This document shows positions 36,284-45,897 of a stretch of 64,000 bases of DNA, in pieces; position 1 is the first letter of the stretch, and each line of letters begins with the position of its first letter. Made by a program: the position numbers and the translations under genes. The notes under the pieces were generated by a model, which was given only the letters and a program-made list of their open reading frames with translations, searched no databases and was not told the origin of the DNA. This stretch comes from Microbacterium sp. Marseille-Q6648 (GTDB lineage: Bacteria > Actinomycetota > Actinomycetes > Actinomycetales > Microbacteriaceae). Location of the stretch: assembly GCF_943181415.1 (NCBI RefSeq), contig NZ_CALPBZ010000001.1, positions 682,001 to 746,000 of the forward strand, given 5' to 3'.

Positions 36284-37363
36284 ATGAACACGCTCACCTC
36301 CGTCGATTTCCGGCCGCTCCTCGTGCCGGCGACCATCGACGCCCCGGACGCCGCCGATTTCGTTGAGATGGTGCACGTCCGCAACCGGATCTACCGTGAG
36401 ATCTCCGGCCACGACGATCACCGCATCGCCCCGGACGAGCTCCTGCCCCACTACCGGGTGACCGAGTACGAGCGCAGGCTCGCCTGGGTCATCGTCGACG
36501 ACGGCGCGATCATCGGGCGGATCGGGGTCGACCTTCCCCTCGAGAACGACTCCAAGGTCGCGTTCTGGCTCATCGAGCTCCTGCGCGACGCGTGGGGCCG
36601 CGGCATCGGCTCCGCCGCCCACGACCTGGTGGAGCAGGTCGCGCGCGAGAACGGCCGCAGCGTCCTGCAGTCCTGGGCGGAGCACCCCGAGGCGCCCGGG
36701 CCCCGGCTGGCCCCGCCGACCGGGTTCGGCGAGATCCCCCGCGACCACGCCGCCCGCTTCTTCCTGAGTCACGGATACGCGCTCGAGCAGGTCGAGCGCA
36801 ACAGCGCGTTCGATCTGACCGCGCCGTTCCGGACCGTCGAGCGCCTCCTCGCCGAGGCCGAGGCCGCCTCGGGCGACTACCGCGTCGTGCAGTGGTTCGC
36901 CCCCACACCGCCTGAGTACGTCGACGGGTACGCCTGGATGAAGTCGCGCATGGTGACCGACGCCCCCGCGGCCGGTCTGGAGTTCGACGAGGAGACGTGG
37001 GATGCCGCGCGCATCGCCGAGCACGACGCCGTCTACACCGACTCGGGCCGCACCCTGCAGGTGACCGCGGCGCAGCACATCGCGACAGGCGAGCTCTGCG
37101 CGTTCAACGAACTCGTCGTCGGCAAGGACCGGACCGAGGCGAGCCACCAGGAGGACACGCTTGTCCTCAAGCACCACCGCGGCCACAAGCTGGGCACCCT
37201 CGTGAAGTGCGCGGGTCTGCTGTCGTGGCGGGACGTGGCCCCGCTGTCGCCTCGCGTGATCACCTACAACGCCGAGGAGAACCGGCCGATGCTCGACATC
37301 AACGAGGCCATCGGGTTCGCCCCGATCGCGTACGAGGGCGCATGGAAGAAGGTGCTGACATGA
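36284..37363 (+). CDS. Double-domain GNAT acetyltransferase, copy 1
   Basis: A 359-aa protein with two GNAT folds in tandem, similar in design to mycothiol synthase but not recognisably that enzyme. Both acetyl-CoA P-loops look intact: AWGRGIGSAA in the N-terminal domain (about residue 105) and HHRGHKLGTLVK in the C-terminal domain (about residue 305), followed by the motif TYNAEENRPMLDINEAIGF. The substrate is unknown. Its stop overlaps the ATG of copy 2 by 4 nt, and the two share many blocks (for example AEENRPML), so they arose by duplication. Confidence 0.85.
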   Translation: MNTLTSVDFRPLLVPATIDAPDAADFVEMVHVRNRIYREISGHDDHRIAPDELLPHYRVTEYERRLAWVIVDDGAIIGRIGVDLPLENDSKVAFWLIELLRDAWGRGIGSAAHDLVEQVARENGRSVLQSWAEHPEAPGPRLAPPTGFGEIPRDHAARFFLSHGYALEQVERNSAFDLTAPFRTVERLLAEAEAASGDYRVVQWFAPTPPEYVDGYAWMKSRMVTDAPAAGLEFDEETWDAARIAEHDAVYTDSGRTLQVTAAQHIATGELCAFNELVVGKDRTEASHQEDTLVLKHHRGHKLGTLVKCAGLLSWRDVAPLSPRVITYNAEENRPMLDINEAIGFAPIAYEGAWKKVLT

Positions 37364-38442
37364 CCGTGCCTGACGGTGTGGTCATCGAGCGGGTCGTCGT
37401 CCCCGCGGCCATGGACGCTCCCGACGCGGCGGCTTTCGCCGACATGGCCGAGGTTCGCAACCTCGTCGCGCGCGAGCGCAATGGTCACGACGACTTCGCA
37501 TACGCCGCGGAAGAACTCCTGCCCATCTGGCAGAACCAGGAGGACGTGGCCCACGCGGGCTGGATCGCGAGGCGGGAAGGGGTCCCGATCGCCCGCTTCG
37601 TGACCACCTTGCCGCAGGAGGCGGGGTCGGAGGTCGCGGAGTTCGCACTCGAGATCCGCGAGGCGGACTTCTCGCCCGAACTCGTCGACGCCGGATTCGC
37701 CTTCGTCGAGGGGCACGCCCGCGCTCACGGACGTCGCATCATGCAGGGCGAGACGGATCACCGCCCGGCGGACGGCGATACGGTCACGGCCGCGTCCGGG
37801 CACGGAGCGCTGCCCCGCGACGAGTACGCCCGAGCGTACCTCACCCGCGGGTACTCCCTGGAGCAGGTGGACCGGGCGAGCGCGTTCGACCTGCACGGGG
37901 ATTGGGCTCGCGTGGAAGAGCTGGAAGGTGAGGCCCGGGCGGAGGCGGGCGGGTACCGGCTGGTGTGCTGGACGGTGCCGACGCCCGAGGAGTACGTGGC
38001 CGGCTACGCGGCTCTGATGTCACGCATGTCCACGGACGCTCCGAGCGCCGGTCTCGTGTGGGATGAGGAGCACTGGGACGCCGCCCGGCTGCGTCGGCAC
38101 GAGAGGGAGATCCTCGACCGCGGCCGGTTCGGAAGCATCATGGCGGCCCAGCACATCGCCTCCGGTGAGCTGGTGGCGTTCACCGAGCTGTTCGTGGACT
38201 CCACGCGAACGGGCGTGACCGAACAGGCGGCCACCCTGGTGCGCCGTGAGGATCGCGGCCACCGCCTGGGTCTGTGGATCAAGGCGGCGAACCTCCTCGC
38301 CTGGCGAGAGGTCGCGCCGCGATCGCCGCGCGTGTCGACGATGAACGCCGAGGAGAACCGGCCGATGCTGGCGATCAACGAAGCACTCGGCTTCGTCGCG
38401 GTGTCCTTCACCGGCGGCTGGAAGAAGGTGTTGTCGGATTAG
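37360..38442 (+). CDS. Double-domain GNAT acetyltransferase, copy 2 (N-terminal domain degenerate)
   Basis: A 360-aa paralogue of the preceding gene, aligned along its whole length (APDAAAFADMAEVRNLVARE, GYAALMSRMSTDAPSAGL, MNAEENRPMLAINEALGF). The C-terminal acetyl-CoA loop is kept (DRGHRLGLWIK). Where copy 1 has RGIGS, copy 2 reads EIREADFSPELVDAGF with no R-x-x-G-x-G/A, so the N-terminal domain has probably lost cofactor binding. It starts within the copy 1 stop (ATGA), and its TAG overlaps the mutM stop on the other strand. Confidence 0.85.
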   Translation: MTVPDGVVIERVVVPAAMDAPDAAAFADMAEVRNLVARERNGHDDFAYAAEELLPIWQNQEDVAHAGWIARREGVPIARFVTTLPQEAGSEVAEFALEIREADFSPELVDAGFAFVEGHARAHGRRIMQGETDHRPADGDTVTAASGHGALPRDEYARAYLTRGYSLEQVDRASAFDLHGDWARVEELEGEARAEAGGYRLVCWTVPTPEEYVAGYAALMSRMSTDAPSAGLVWDEEHWDAARLRRHEREILDRGRFGSIMAAQHIASGELVAFTELFVDSTRTGVTEQAATLVRREDRGHRLGLWIKAANLLAWREVAPRSPRVSTMNAEENRPMLAINEALGFVAVSFTGGWKKVLSD

Positions 38443-39371
38443 TCGCCGGTGCGCCTGCTCGCGGGTCGGCGCTGGCAGCGCGGGCAGAAGTGGCTCGATC
38501 GGTTCGTGAACGACACGCGGACGATCGGGCGACCGCACCGAGGACACGGCTCACCCGTGCGCCCGTAGGCGTTCAGCGAGTGTGCGAAGTACCCGGCCTG
38601 ACCGTTGACGTTGACGTACTGCGCGTCGAAGCTCGTGCCGCCTTCGGCCAGGGCTTTCTCGAGCACGTGCCGGATCTCGGCGAGCAGGCGGTTCACCGCG
38701 CGCGTCGGAAGCTCCCGGGCCGGCGTGTCGGGGTGGAGCCGGGCAGCCCACAGCGACTCGTCCGCGTAGATGTTGCCGACACCGCTCAGGAGTGTCTGGT
38801 CCAGCAGGGCCCGTTTGATCGCAGTCGTGCGCGTGGCCAGCGTCGCGCGGAGTCCGCTATCCGAGAACGCCGGATCGAGCGGGTCGCGCGCGATGTGCGC
38901 GACCTGGGCGGGCACGGTCGCTTCGGGCGAGCCATGACCTCCGGCCGCGCCGTCGGAGGTGGAGGTGAGGTCGTCGACGGCGAGCGAGCCGAACGTCCGC
39001 TGGTCGGCGAAGACGACCGACAGGTCACCGTGGTCGGGATGCGCGAGGTCGAGGCGCACCCGCTCGTGGCGCTCGGGGGCGGCGCCGGTGGCGCGCAGCA
39101 GCAGCTGTCCGCTCATTCCGAGGTGACCGACCACCGCGTCACGGGCGGCCGGGCCGCCGTCGGCCGGTTCGAGCGGCAGCCACAGGAACTTCCCGCGCCG
39201 CACGGCGGCGCGGATGGTCCGCCCGGTGAGCAGCGACTCGAAGTCGACGGCGTCGCCGCGGTGCCGTGTGAGTGCGCGGTCGTCGAGCACGCTCACGCCG
39301 GTCACGGTCGCGCCGGTGACGGCGGGTGCGAGTCCCAACCGGACGACCTCGACCTCGGGGAGCTCAGGCAC
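38439..39371 (-). CDS. mutM: Formamidopyrimidine-DNA glycosylase
   Basis: A 310-aa Fpg that removes 8-oxoguanine. The N-terminal catalytic Pro2 and Glu3 are present (MPELPEVEVVRLGL), as are GVGNIYADESLW and the C-terminal zinc finger CPRCGRPIVRV plus HFCPRCQRR. Slightly longer than the E. coli enzyme because of an insert near residue 135 (TSTSDGAAGGHGSPEAT). It overlaps rnc by 8 nt. Confidence 0.96.
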   Translation of the reverse strand: MPELPEVEVVRLGLAPAVTGATVTGVSVLDDRALTRHRGDAVDFESLLTGRTIRAAVRRGKFLWLPLEPADGGPAARDAVVGHLGMSGQLLLRATGAAPERHERVRLDLAHPDHGDLSVVFADQRTFGSLAVDDLTSTSDGAAGGHGSPEATVPAQVAHIARDPLDPAFSDSGLRATLATRTTAIKRALLDQTLLSGVGNIYADESLWAARLHPDTPARELPTRAVNRLLAEIRHVLEKALAEGGTSFDAQYVNVNGQAGYFAHSLNAYGRTGEPCPRCGRPIVRVSFTNRSSHFCPRCQRRPASRRTGD

Positions 39372-40083
39372 GGCCGCTGAGGTCGCGCCACGCGTGGAGC
39401 GCCGCCGCCATCTCGGCCTGCTTCTTGCTCGTCCCCGTCCCGGCTGTCTCGATGTCGCCGACCACGACCGTGGCCGTGAAGACCCGGTCGTGATCGGGTC
39501 CCGTCGCCGTCACGGCGTAAACCGGCGGCGGGAAGCCGCTGCGGGCCGCGAGTTCCTGCAGGGTCGTCTTCGGGTCGACGGCGGCGCCCACGCGCTCGGG
39601 ATCCTCGAGCAGTGGGCGCACGAGTCTGAGGACGAGTGCAGCCGCGGCATCCGCCCCGGCCGACAGGTAGGCGGCGCCGAAGACGGCCTCCATCGTGTCG
39701 GCGAGGATGGAGTCCTTCTCGCGACCACGCGTGAGCTCCTCGCCGCGGCCGAGCAGCAGGTGCTCGCCCAGTCCGATGCCGCGGGCGATCTCGGCGAGCG
39801 CGACGGTCGAGACGACACCCGCGCGACGCTTGGCCAGGATCCCCTCGTCGAGATCGGGATACTCGCGGTACAGCTGTACCGTCACCGCCTGACCCAGCAC
39901 GGAGTCCCCAAGGAATTCCAGACGCTCGTTGTGCGGTGCGCCACCGTGCTCGTAGGCCCAGGAGCGATGCGTGAGCGCCAGCGACAGAAGCTCGGGGTCG
40001 ATGTCGACTCCGAGCTTCTGCGTGAGGGTGTGCACGGTGACCGGCGTGACGCCGCCATCCTGCACGGGTGTGACCTCGGTCAC
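39364..40083 (-). CDS. rnc: Ribonuclease III
   Basis: A 239-aa double-strand RNase for rRNA and mRNA processing. The signature NERLEFLGDSVLGQAV holds the catalytic Glu and Asp, DTMEAVFGAAYLSAGAD the second acidic set, and the C-terminal double-strand RNA-binding domain ends in KKQAEMAAALHAWRDL. GTG start at 40083. In the rpmF-rnc-mutM series. Confidence 0.95.
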   Translation of the reverse strand: MTEVTPVQDGGVTPVTVHTLTQKLGVDIDPELLSLALTHRSWAYEHGGAPHNERLEFLGDSVLGQAVTVQLYREYPDLDEGILAKRRAGVVSTVALAEIARGIGLGEHLLLGRGEELTRGREKDSILADTMEAVFGAAYLSAGADAAAALVLRLVRPLLEDPERVGAAVDPKTTLQELAARSGFPPPVYAVTATGPDHDRVFTATVVVGDIETAGTGTSKKQAEMAAALHAWRDLSGRA

Positions 40084-40102
40084 GATCCGCTGCCTGACGG
40101 GA

Positions 40103-40312
40103 TCAGACGTCGGCGACCTTGCGGCCCTTGTACTCGAGGAACAGCTCCGTGCCCTGCGAGTCGGTGACGACCTTCGCCTGGTGCGGGCGGCTGTAGACGA
40201 CCTTGCCGTTCTCGATGGTCTTGACCAGCGCGGGGGCTTCGGCCTTCCACTGCGCGCGGCGCGAGCGGGTGTTCGAACGCGAGACCTTCCGCTTCGGGGG
40301 GTTACCTGCCAT
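40103..40312 (-). CDS. rpmF: 50S ribosomal protein L32
   Basis: A 69-aa L32 with the family start [20 protein letters not shown]. It has no Cys residues, so it is the zinc-free form; a zinc-containing paralogue might exist elsewhere. ATG at 40312, 2 nt after the DUF177 gene. Confidence 0.94.
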   Translation of the reverse strand: MAGNPPKRKVSRSNTRSRRAQWKAEAPALVKTIENGKVVYSRPHQAKVVTDSQGTELFLEYKGRKVADV

Positions 40313-40314
40313 GG

Positions 40315-40884
40315 CTAGCTCTCTTCTGTGTTCTCGACGCCGAGGCGTGGCGCTTCGTCGTCGTGGTCTGGGGTGTAGTCCTGGAGCGCGGCCCACCGCG
40401 GATCGATGGGCTCGCTGTCATGCGAACCGGTGCTTGTGGCCATCCGCTCACCCGTGGCCGGGTCGAGGCCGGGGCAATCCGGCTGGCACACCGGCTGAAA
40501 CGGAAGCGATAGGACGATCGCATCCCTGACCGCGGTTTCAAGATCCACGTGGTCGTCTTGAACCTCGAAGTCAGTTGCTTCCGAGCCAGGATACGCGAAA
40601 AGCTCCTGAATCTCGACTTCGACGGGCGCGGCGATGTCGGTGAGGCAGCGTCCGCAGACGCCGCGGTACGTGCTGTCGATCGTCGCGGAGACCAGGATGC
40701 CCTCGTGGACGGACTCCAGACGCACCTCCAGGTCGACGGGCTCGCCCGCCTCGACGGCGACGAGCCCCTCGCCCCACTTCCCGGGGGCGGGCACCTCGAG
40801 CTCGTGCTCGCGCATCTCGCCGGAGCGGTGCGCGATGTCTCTCACCGGAAGGACGAACGGACCCGTCACATGCTTTCTGACCAC
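40315..40884 (-). CDS. yceD: YceD family protein (DUF177), 23S rRNA accumulation factor
   Basis: A 189-aa DUF177 protein with the family Cys pairs ([10 protein letters not shown] and [12 protein letters not shown]), probably binding metal, and [18 protein letters not shown]. In other bacteria and plants the family is needed for 23S rRNA accumulation. It is directly upstream of rpmF, the conserved context. The last ~40 residues are acidic and variable. Confidence 0.9.
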   Translation of the reverse strand: MVRKHVTGPFVLPVRDIAHRSGEMREHELEVPAPGKWGEGLVAVEAGEPVDLEVRLESVHEGILVSATIDSTYRGVCGRCLTDIAAPVEVEIQELFAYPGSEATDFEVQDDHVDLETAVRDAIVLSLPFQPVCQPDCPGLDPATGERMATSTGSHDSEPIDPRWAALQDYTPDHDDEAPRLGVENTEES

Positions 40885-40920
40885 GATCCACCATCGTACC
40901 GGCGGACGCGGCGTCGGGGC

Positions 40921-41418
40921 TCAGCCCTCGTCCGCGCCGGTGCTGAGGAAGCGGGCGACGGCCGGTGGCACGAAGGGAGACACGTCGCCGCCGAGCGCGG
41001 CCACCTGCCTCACCAGCGAACTGGAGACCATCGCGTGCGCAGGATCGGGGAGGAGGAAGACGGTCTCGACGTGCGCGAGGTGGCGGTTGACGATGGCCAT
41101 CGGCGTCTCGTAGGCCACGTCGACCTGCGAACGGATGCCCTTGACGAGAACCCCCGCGTCCACGTCGACGGCGTAGTCGACCAGCAGTCCCATGCTCCAC
41201 GACGCCACGACGACGTCCCCGTCGATGCCCTCGTCGGTGATCGACTGCTCCAGCAGGGCCAGGCGCTGCGCGATCGGCAGCATGGCCTCCTTGTCGGGGT
41301 TGTGCACGACCAGCACGTGCAGCTGGTCGTAGAGCGCGGCGGCACGGCGGATGACGTCGAGGTGGCCGAGGGTCGGCGGGTCGAAGGACCCGGGGACGAC
41401 GGCGATCCGGCTGTTCAC
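40921..41418 (-). CDS. coaD: Phosphopantetheine adenylyltransferase
   Basis: A 165-aa enzyme of coenzyme A synthesis (4'-phosphopantetheine to dephospho-CoA). The nucleotidyltransferase signature is [17 protein letters not shown] (variant of T/HxGH), with [11 protein letters not shown] and the C-terminal [20 protein letters not shown] start at 41418. 40 nt after recG on the same strand. Confidence 0.95.
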   Translation of the reverse strand: MNSRIAVVPGSFDPPTLGHLDVIRRAAALYDQLHVLVVHNPDKEAMLPIAQRLALLEQSITDEGIDGDVVVASWSMGLLVDYAVDVDAGVLVKGIRSQVDVAYETPMAIVNRHLAHVETVFLLPDPAHAMVSSSLVRQVAALGGDVSPFVPPAVARFLSTGADEG

Positions 41419-41458
41419 GATCGCCAGCCTAGCGAAGCGGCACCGGGAGCCGGCGTTG

Positions 41459-43615
41459 TCAGCTCTTCGCGAGGGCCGCGCGCTCCTGCATGCCGACGCG
41501 GCGGCTCAGCGCCGCGGCGAGCTCGGGGTGGCGGGTGAGGGCGGGGTCCTCGGCGAGCACCGCCGCGGCGGCCTCGCGCGCGCGCGCGATCACGTCGGCG
41601 TCCGTGACGACCCGCAGCAGGCGCAGCGACGACCGTGCGCCGGACTGCGCGTCGCCGAGCACATCGCCCTCGCCGCGGAGGGTGAGATCCACCTCGGCGA
41701 GCGCGAACCCGTCGAGGGTGGCGGCGACGGCGTCCACGCGATCGCGCGCCGGCGACCCCGCCGTGGACTCGGTGACCAGAAGGCACAGCCCGGGCACCCC
41801 GCCGCGCCCTACGCGTCCGCGCAGCTGGTGCAGCTGCGACACGCCGAAACGATCGGCTTCGAGGATGACCATCGTCGAGGCGTTCGGCACGTCGACCCCC
41901 ACCTCGATCACGGTCGTCGCCACGAGCACGTCGATGTCGCCCCGGCCGAACGCCTGCATGACGGCGTCCTTGTGGTCGCTCGGCATCTTGCCGTGGAGGA
42001 TCTCCACGCGGATGTCGGCGAACGCGGGATGGCGCTCCAGCAGCTCTCCGACCTGAACGACGCCCCACCGGGTGCGGTTCGTCGCGGCATCCTCGATCAG
42101 GGGGTCCGCGGTGTCGTCTCTGCTCTGCGCCTCGGCGTCGATGGACGGGCACACCACGAACGCCTGCCGACCGACCCGGACCTCTTCGGCGATGCGGTCC
42201 CACACGCGGGCGAACCATGCCGGCTTCTCGGCCAGCGGGGCCACGAAGGTCTCGATACCCGCACGCCCCGCCGGCATCGTGCGGATCGTCGACACATCCA
42301 GGTCGCCGAACACCGTCATCGCCACGGTGCGCGGGATCGGCGTGGCCGTCAGCACCAGCACGTGCGGCGACGAGCCCTTCGCGCGCAGCTGCTCGCGCTG
42401 GTCGACGCCGAACCGGTGCTGCTCGTCGACGACCACCAGCCCCAGATCGGCGAAGGTGGTGCTCTCGCTCAGCAGCGCGTGCGTGCCGACCACGATGCGC
42501 GCCTGTCCGGATGCCGCGCGCAGCGCTGCCTTGCGCCTTTCGGCCGCGGGGAGCTGTCCGGTGAGCAGTGTGGGCATCATCTCGGGCGCCAGGCGCGGCC
42601 CGAGCATGCGTGCGATGGAGCGCACGTGCTGGGCGGCCAGCACCTCGGTGGGGGCGATGAGCGCGGACTGGCCGCCGCTCTCGGCGACCTGCAGCATGGC
42701 CCGCAGCGCCACGAGCGTCTTGCCGGAGCCGACCTCTCCCTGCACCAGCCGGTTCATCGGCCAATCGCCTTCCAGGTCGCGCTCGATCTGATCGCCCACC
42801 GACACCTGATCCGGGGTACGAGGGAAGGGAAGCGCCTCGTCGAAGCCCTCGAGCAGGGCCCCGGGGACGCGTCGGGTCGCGGACAGGGCGCGGACGAAGG
42901 CCCGCTGCTGCAGGAGAGCGGTCTGGAGCAGGAAAGCCTCGTGCATCCTCAGGGTCTCGCGCGCCGGCTCGATCTGGTCGATGGTCTCGGGGCGATGGAC
43001 ACGTTCGACCGCCGTCCTCGCGTCCAGCAGCCCGTCGGCGGAGCGCACCGCGTCCGGGAGCGGATCAGGCACCTCGCCGAGGCCGTCGAGGACGAGGCCG
43101 ACGATCTTCGCGACCTGCCAACTCGCGACCGTCGAGGTCGCGGGGTAGATGGGGATGGGGACCGTGGCGTACGAATGCGCGTTGACCTGGGCCTCGAGCT
43201 CGTCGTCGAAGAGCTCGTAGTCGGGGTGCGCGAGCTGGATCGCGCCGCGGTACTCCCCCACCTTGCCGGCGAAGATCCCGCGCCGGCCGGGGCGCAGCTC
43301 TTTCATCCGCCACGACTGGTTGAAGAAGGTCAGCGACAGCTCGCCGTTGCCGTCGCCGATGACGACCTCGAGGAGCGAGCCCTTCCGGTTCTGCATGCGG
43401 CGCTCGTTGACCCGGCGCACGTCGGCGACGATCGTGACGGACTCGCCCACCGGCAGGGAGGCGATGGGGGTGAGCTCCCCGCGACGCGCATAGCGCCGGG
43501 GATAGTGGGTGAGCAGATCGCCCACCGTCCGCATCCCGAAGGCCCGCTCGAGAGCGGATGCCGTCTTGCCGCCGACCGCGCCGTCCAGGCGGGAGTCGAG
43601 GGTGAAGGACGCCAT
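41459..43615 (-). CDS. recG: ATP-dependent DNA helicase RecG
   Basis: A 718-aa branch-migration helicase that remodels stalled forks. Wedge domain ([20 protein letters not shown]) and helicase motifs: [16 protein letters not shown] (I), [20 protein letters not shown] (II), [20 protein letters not shown] (III), [17 protein letters not shown]-type block with [10 protein letters not shown] (VI). The ATG at 43615 ([18 protein letters not shown]) is chosen; an upstream in-frame start at 43678 adds a non-conserved Arg-rich stretch. Confidence 0.94.
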   Translation of the reverse strand: MASFTLDSRLDGAVGGKTASALERAFGMRTVGDLLTHYPRRYARRGELTPIASLPVGESVTIVADVRRVNERRMQNRKGSLLEVVIGDGNGELSLTFFNQSWRMKELRPGRRGIFAGKVGEYRGAIQLAHPDYELFDDELEAQVNAHSYATVPIPIYPATSTVASWQVAKIVGLVLDGLGEVPDPLPDAVRSADGLLDARTAVERVHRPETIDQIEPARETLRMHEAFLLQTALLQQRAFVRALSATRRVPGALLEGFDEALPFPRTPDQVSVGDQIERDLEGDWPMNRLVQGEVGSGKTLVALRAMLQVAESGGQSALIAPTEVLAAQHVRSIARMLGPRLAPEMMPTLLTGQLPAAERRKAALRAASGQARIVVGTHALLSESTTFADLGLVVVDEQHRFGVDQREQLRAKGSSPHVLVLTATPIPRTVAMTVFGDLDVSTIRTMPAGRAGIETFVAPLAEKPAWFARVWDRIAEEVRVGRQAFVVCPSIDAEAQSRDDTADPLIEDAATNRTRWGVVQVGELLERHPAFADIRVEILHGKMPSDHKDAVMQAFGRGDIDVLVATTVIEVGVDVPNASTMVILEADRFGVSQLHQLRGRVGRGGVPGLCLLVTESTAGSPARDRVDAVAATLDGFALAEVDLTLRGEGDVLGDAQSGARSSLRLLRVVTDADVIARAREAAAAVLAEDPALTRHPELAAALSRRVGMQERAALAKS

Positions 43616-43689
43616 GACGAAGAGTCTAGGCATCCGCTCCGACAGCGCCGCACGCGCGCGACGGGCCGGATCCGACATAGCGTAGGTGC

Positions 43690-44289
43690 GTGATCCGCTC
43701 TCTCGTCGCCCGCGTCTTCTGGGCTCTCAGCCGCTGGCGGCTCGCCACGACCCCTGCCCCGACCAGGCCCACCGTGCTCATCGGCGCCCCTCACACCTCG
43801 AACTGGGACTTCGTCCTCATGCTCGCCATCGCCTGGCGACTGAGGATCGACGTCCGCTGGCTGGGCAAGGAGAGTCTGTTCCGCAGCTGGCGCGGGCCGA
43901 TCATGCGCGCGCTCGGCGGCATCCCGGTGGATCGCCGAAATCCGCAGCGGGTCGTCGCCGACGTCGTCGGCCGCATCCGCGCCGGCGAGGTGTTCGGGCT
44001 CGTCGTCACTCCGGAGGGGACCCGCGGCACGGGCGAGGACTCGTTCTGGAAGTCCGGGTTCTATCGCATCGCGCGCGACACCGGCATGCCGGTGACGCTG
44101 GGGTACGTCGATCGCACCACGATGACCACCGGTCTCGGGATCACCCTGGAGCTCACCGGGGACGTCGCTGCGGACATGGACCGCGTCCGCGCGTTCTACG
44201 CCGACAAGGCGGGGCTGCGTCCCCACCTGCGCACTGAGCCCCGGCTGCGCGACGAGACCGGGCACGGTACCGGCGCGCCGGTATCGTGA
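43690..44289 (+). CDS. 1-acylglycerol-3-phosphate acyltransferase-like protein
   Basis: A 199-aa member of the PlsC superfamily. The catalytic H-x4-D is in APHTSNWDFVLM, the substrate-binding motif in VVTPEGTRGTGEDSFWKSGF. The N-terminus has a weak hydrophobic stretch. The HTSNWD variant is typical of a subfamily often annotated as acyl-phosphate glycerol acyltransferase, but the real acceptor is unknown. GTG start at 43690, 4 nt before rsmD, same operon. Confidence 0.85.
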   Translation: MIRSLVARVFWALSRWRLATTPAPTRPTVLIGAPHTSNWDFVLMLAIAWRLRIDVRWLGKESLFRSWRGPIMRALGGIPVDRRNPQRVVADVVGRIRAGEVFGLVVTPEGTRGTGEDSFWKSGFYRIARDTGMPVTLGYVDRTTMTTGLGITLELTGDVAADMDRVRAFYADKAGLRPHLRTEPRLRDETGHGTGAPVS

Positions 44290-44293
44290 GCAT

Positions 44294-44854
44294 GTGACGC
44301 GCATCATCTCGGGAGCGGCCGGTTCGCTCGCCCTGGAGGTTCCGGGCACCGGGACGCGCCCCACGAGCGACCGCGTGCGCGAGTCCCTGTTCGGAGCGCT
44401 CGAATCCGCCGATGCGCTCGCGGACGCACGCGTGCTCGACCTGTACGCCGGATCGGGTGCGCTGGGGCTGGAGGCGCTCAGCCGTGGTGCGGCGACGGCC
44501 GACCTCGTCGAGAAGGCGCCGCGCGCGGCATCCGTCCTCCAGCGCAACGCGCGCAAGGTGGCCGACGCATCGGGATCCTCCGGGGCCGTGCGCGTGCACC
44601 GCGCCACCGCGGACGCCTTCCTGCGGCTCGCCGGCACCGCGTTCGACCTGGTCTTCCTCGACCCGCCCTACGACCTCGGCGAGGCGGAGCTCACCGCGAC
44701 GCTCGAGCTGCTGAGGCCGCGCGTGGATGCCGGCGCGACCGTCGTGGTCGAGCGCGCCGCGCGCTCCCCCGAACCCGCGCTCCCGGCAGGCCTCGTCCAC
44801 GTCCGCCACAAGCGCTATGGCGACACGACGCTGTGGTGGCTCGCTCCGGCGTAG
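44294..44854 (+). CDS. rsmD: 16S rRNA (guanine966-N2)-methyltransferase
   Basis: A 186-aa rRNA methyltransferase. RIISGAAGSLALEVPG and GTRPTSDRVRESLFGAL are family marks, VLDLYAGSGALGLEALSRGA binds SAM, and FLDPPYDLGEAELT is the catalytic DPPY motif. GTG start at 44294, with ATG at 44292 out of frame. Converges with thiL. Confidence 0.94.
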   Translation: MTRIISGAAGSLALEVPGTGTRPTSDRVRESLFGALESADALADARVLDLYAGSGALGLEALSRGAATADLVEKAPRAASVLQRNARKVADASGSSGAVRVHRATADAFLRLAGTAFDLVFLDPPYDLGEAELTATLELLRPRVDAGATVVVERAARSPEPALPAGLVHVRHKRYGDTTLWWLAPA

Positions 44855-44857
44855 GGG

Positions 44858-45844
44858 TCATCCCCGCTCGGCATCCCAATCCCGGTACGGGTCCCAGCCG
44901 GTCCGCCCGTCGAGGGCCGACCCGTCGATCAGGAGCGGCGCGGCACTGCGCACGGTGACCACGCCGATCCGGCGGAAACCGTCGGGAAGCCCGACGTCGG
45001 CGGGGAACGTCGCCAGCAGCGCGTGGTCCTCACCACCGGCCAGCGCGCGTGCGGGATCCGGACCCAGGTGCTCCGAGGCCAGCGCGAGGCTGACTCCGGA
45101 CGCGTCCGCCAGACGCGTGGCATCCAGTGCGAGGCCGTCCGACACGTCCATCATCGCCGTCGCCCCGCGCTGCGCCGCCTCCGCGCCACGGGCGATCGGA
45201 GGGTGCGGTCGCAGCTGGGCGTCGATCGCAGCGGCGTCCGCCCCGGCGCGGGCGGGATCGAAGCGGACCGGGTGACCCCCGGCATCCGTGAATCGCGCGA
45301 AGAGCGCGGCGAGTCCGGCAGCGGCCGATCCCGTCTCACCCGCGATGGCGACGACGTCACCGGGTCGTGCACCCGAGCGGAGGACCGGCTCACGACCGTC
45401 GAGCGAACCGAGGGCCGTCACCGCGATCGTCAGGGTGTCGGACACCGTGAGGTCTCCACCCTCGACGGCGCATCCCGGTGAGAGTCGGGCGCAGGCCTGG
45501 CGCAACCCGTCCGCGAACTCCGCAACCCACGACAGGCGGGTGTCCTCGGGAAGGGCGAGAGCGACCAGGAGGGCGGTGGGCCGGGCGCCCATCGCGGCAA
45601 CGTCGGCGAGGTTGACCGCGGCCGACTTCCATCCGAGGTCGAACGCACGCGACCACGACAGGCGGAAGTCCGGCCCGTGCACCAGGGTGTCGGTGGTGGC
45701 CACCACGCGGCCGTCCGGTGCCGCGATGACGGCCGCATCGTCCCCCGGGCCGACGAGCGCGGACGAGGGTCCGAGCCGCCCCAGGACCGTGCGCAGCACG
45801 TCCCCCTCGGACAGGTCGCGGACGGTCGGGTCGGTCGCGGTCAT
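44858..45844 (-). CDS. thiL: Thiamine-monophosphate kinase
   Basis: A 328-aa ThiL that phosphorylates TMP to thiamine diphosphate. Motifs: ALVGPGDDAAVI, TTDTLVHGPDFRLSWS, VNLADVAAMGARPTALLVAL, CAVEGGDLTVSDTLTIAVTA and MMDVSDGLALDATRLADASG. ATG at 45844. Divergent from the lipoprotein gene (53-bp gap). Confidence 0.95.
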   Translation of the reverse strand: MTATDPTVRDLSEGDVLRTVLGRLGPSSALVGPGDDAAVIAAPDGRVVATTDTLVHGPDFRLSWSRAFDLGWKSAAVNLADVAAMGARPTALLVALALPEDTRLSWVAEFADGLRQACARLSPGCAVEGGDLTVSDTLTIAVTALGSLDGREPVLRSGARPGDVVAIAGETGSAAAGLAALFARFTDAGGHPVRFDPARAGADAAAIDAQLRPHPPIARGAEAAQRGATAMMDVSDGLALDATRLADASGVSLALASEHLGPDPARALAGGEDHALLATFPADVGLPDGFRRIGVVTVRSAAPLLIDGSALDGRTGWDPYRDWDAERG

Positions 45845-45897
45845 CCCTCCACGGTAGTGCGGCCGGACGGTGCCGACGGGAGGGTTAGCCTGGAACG

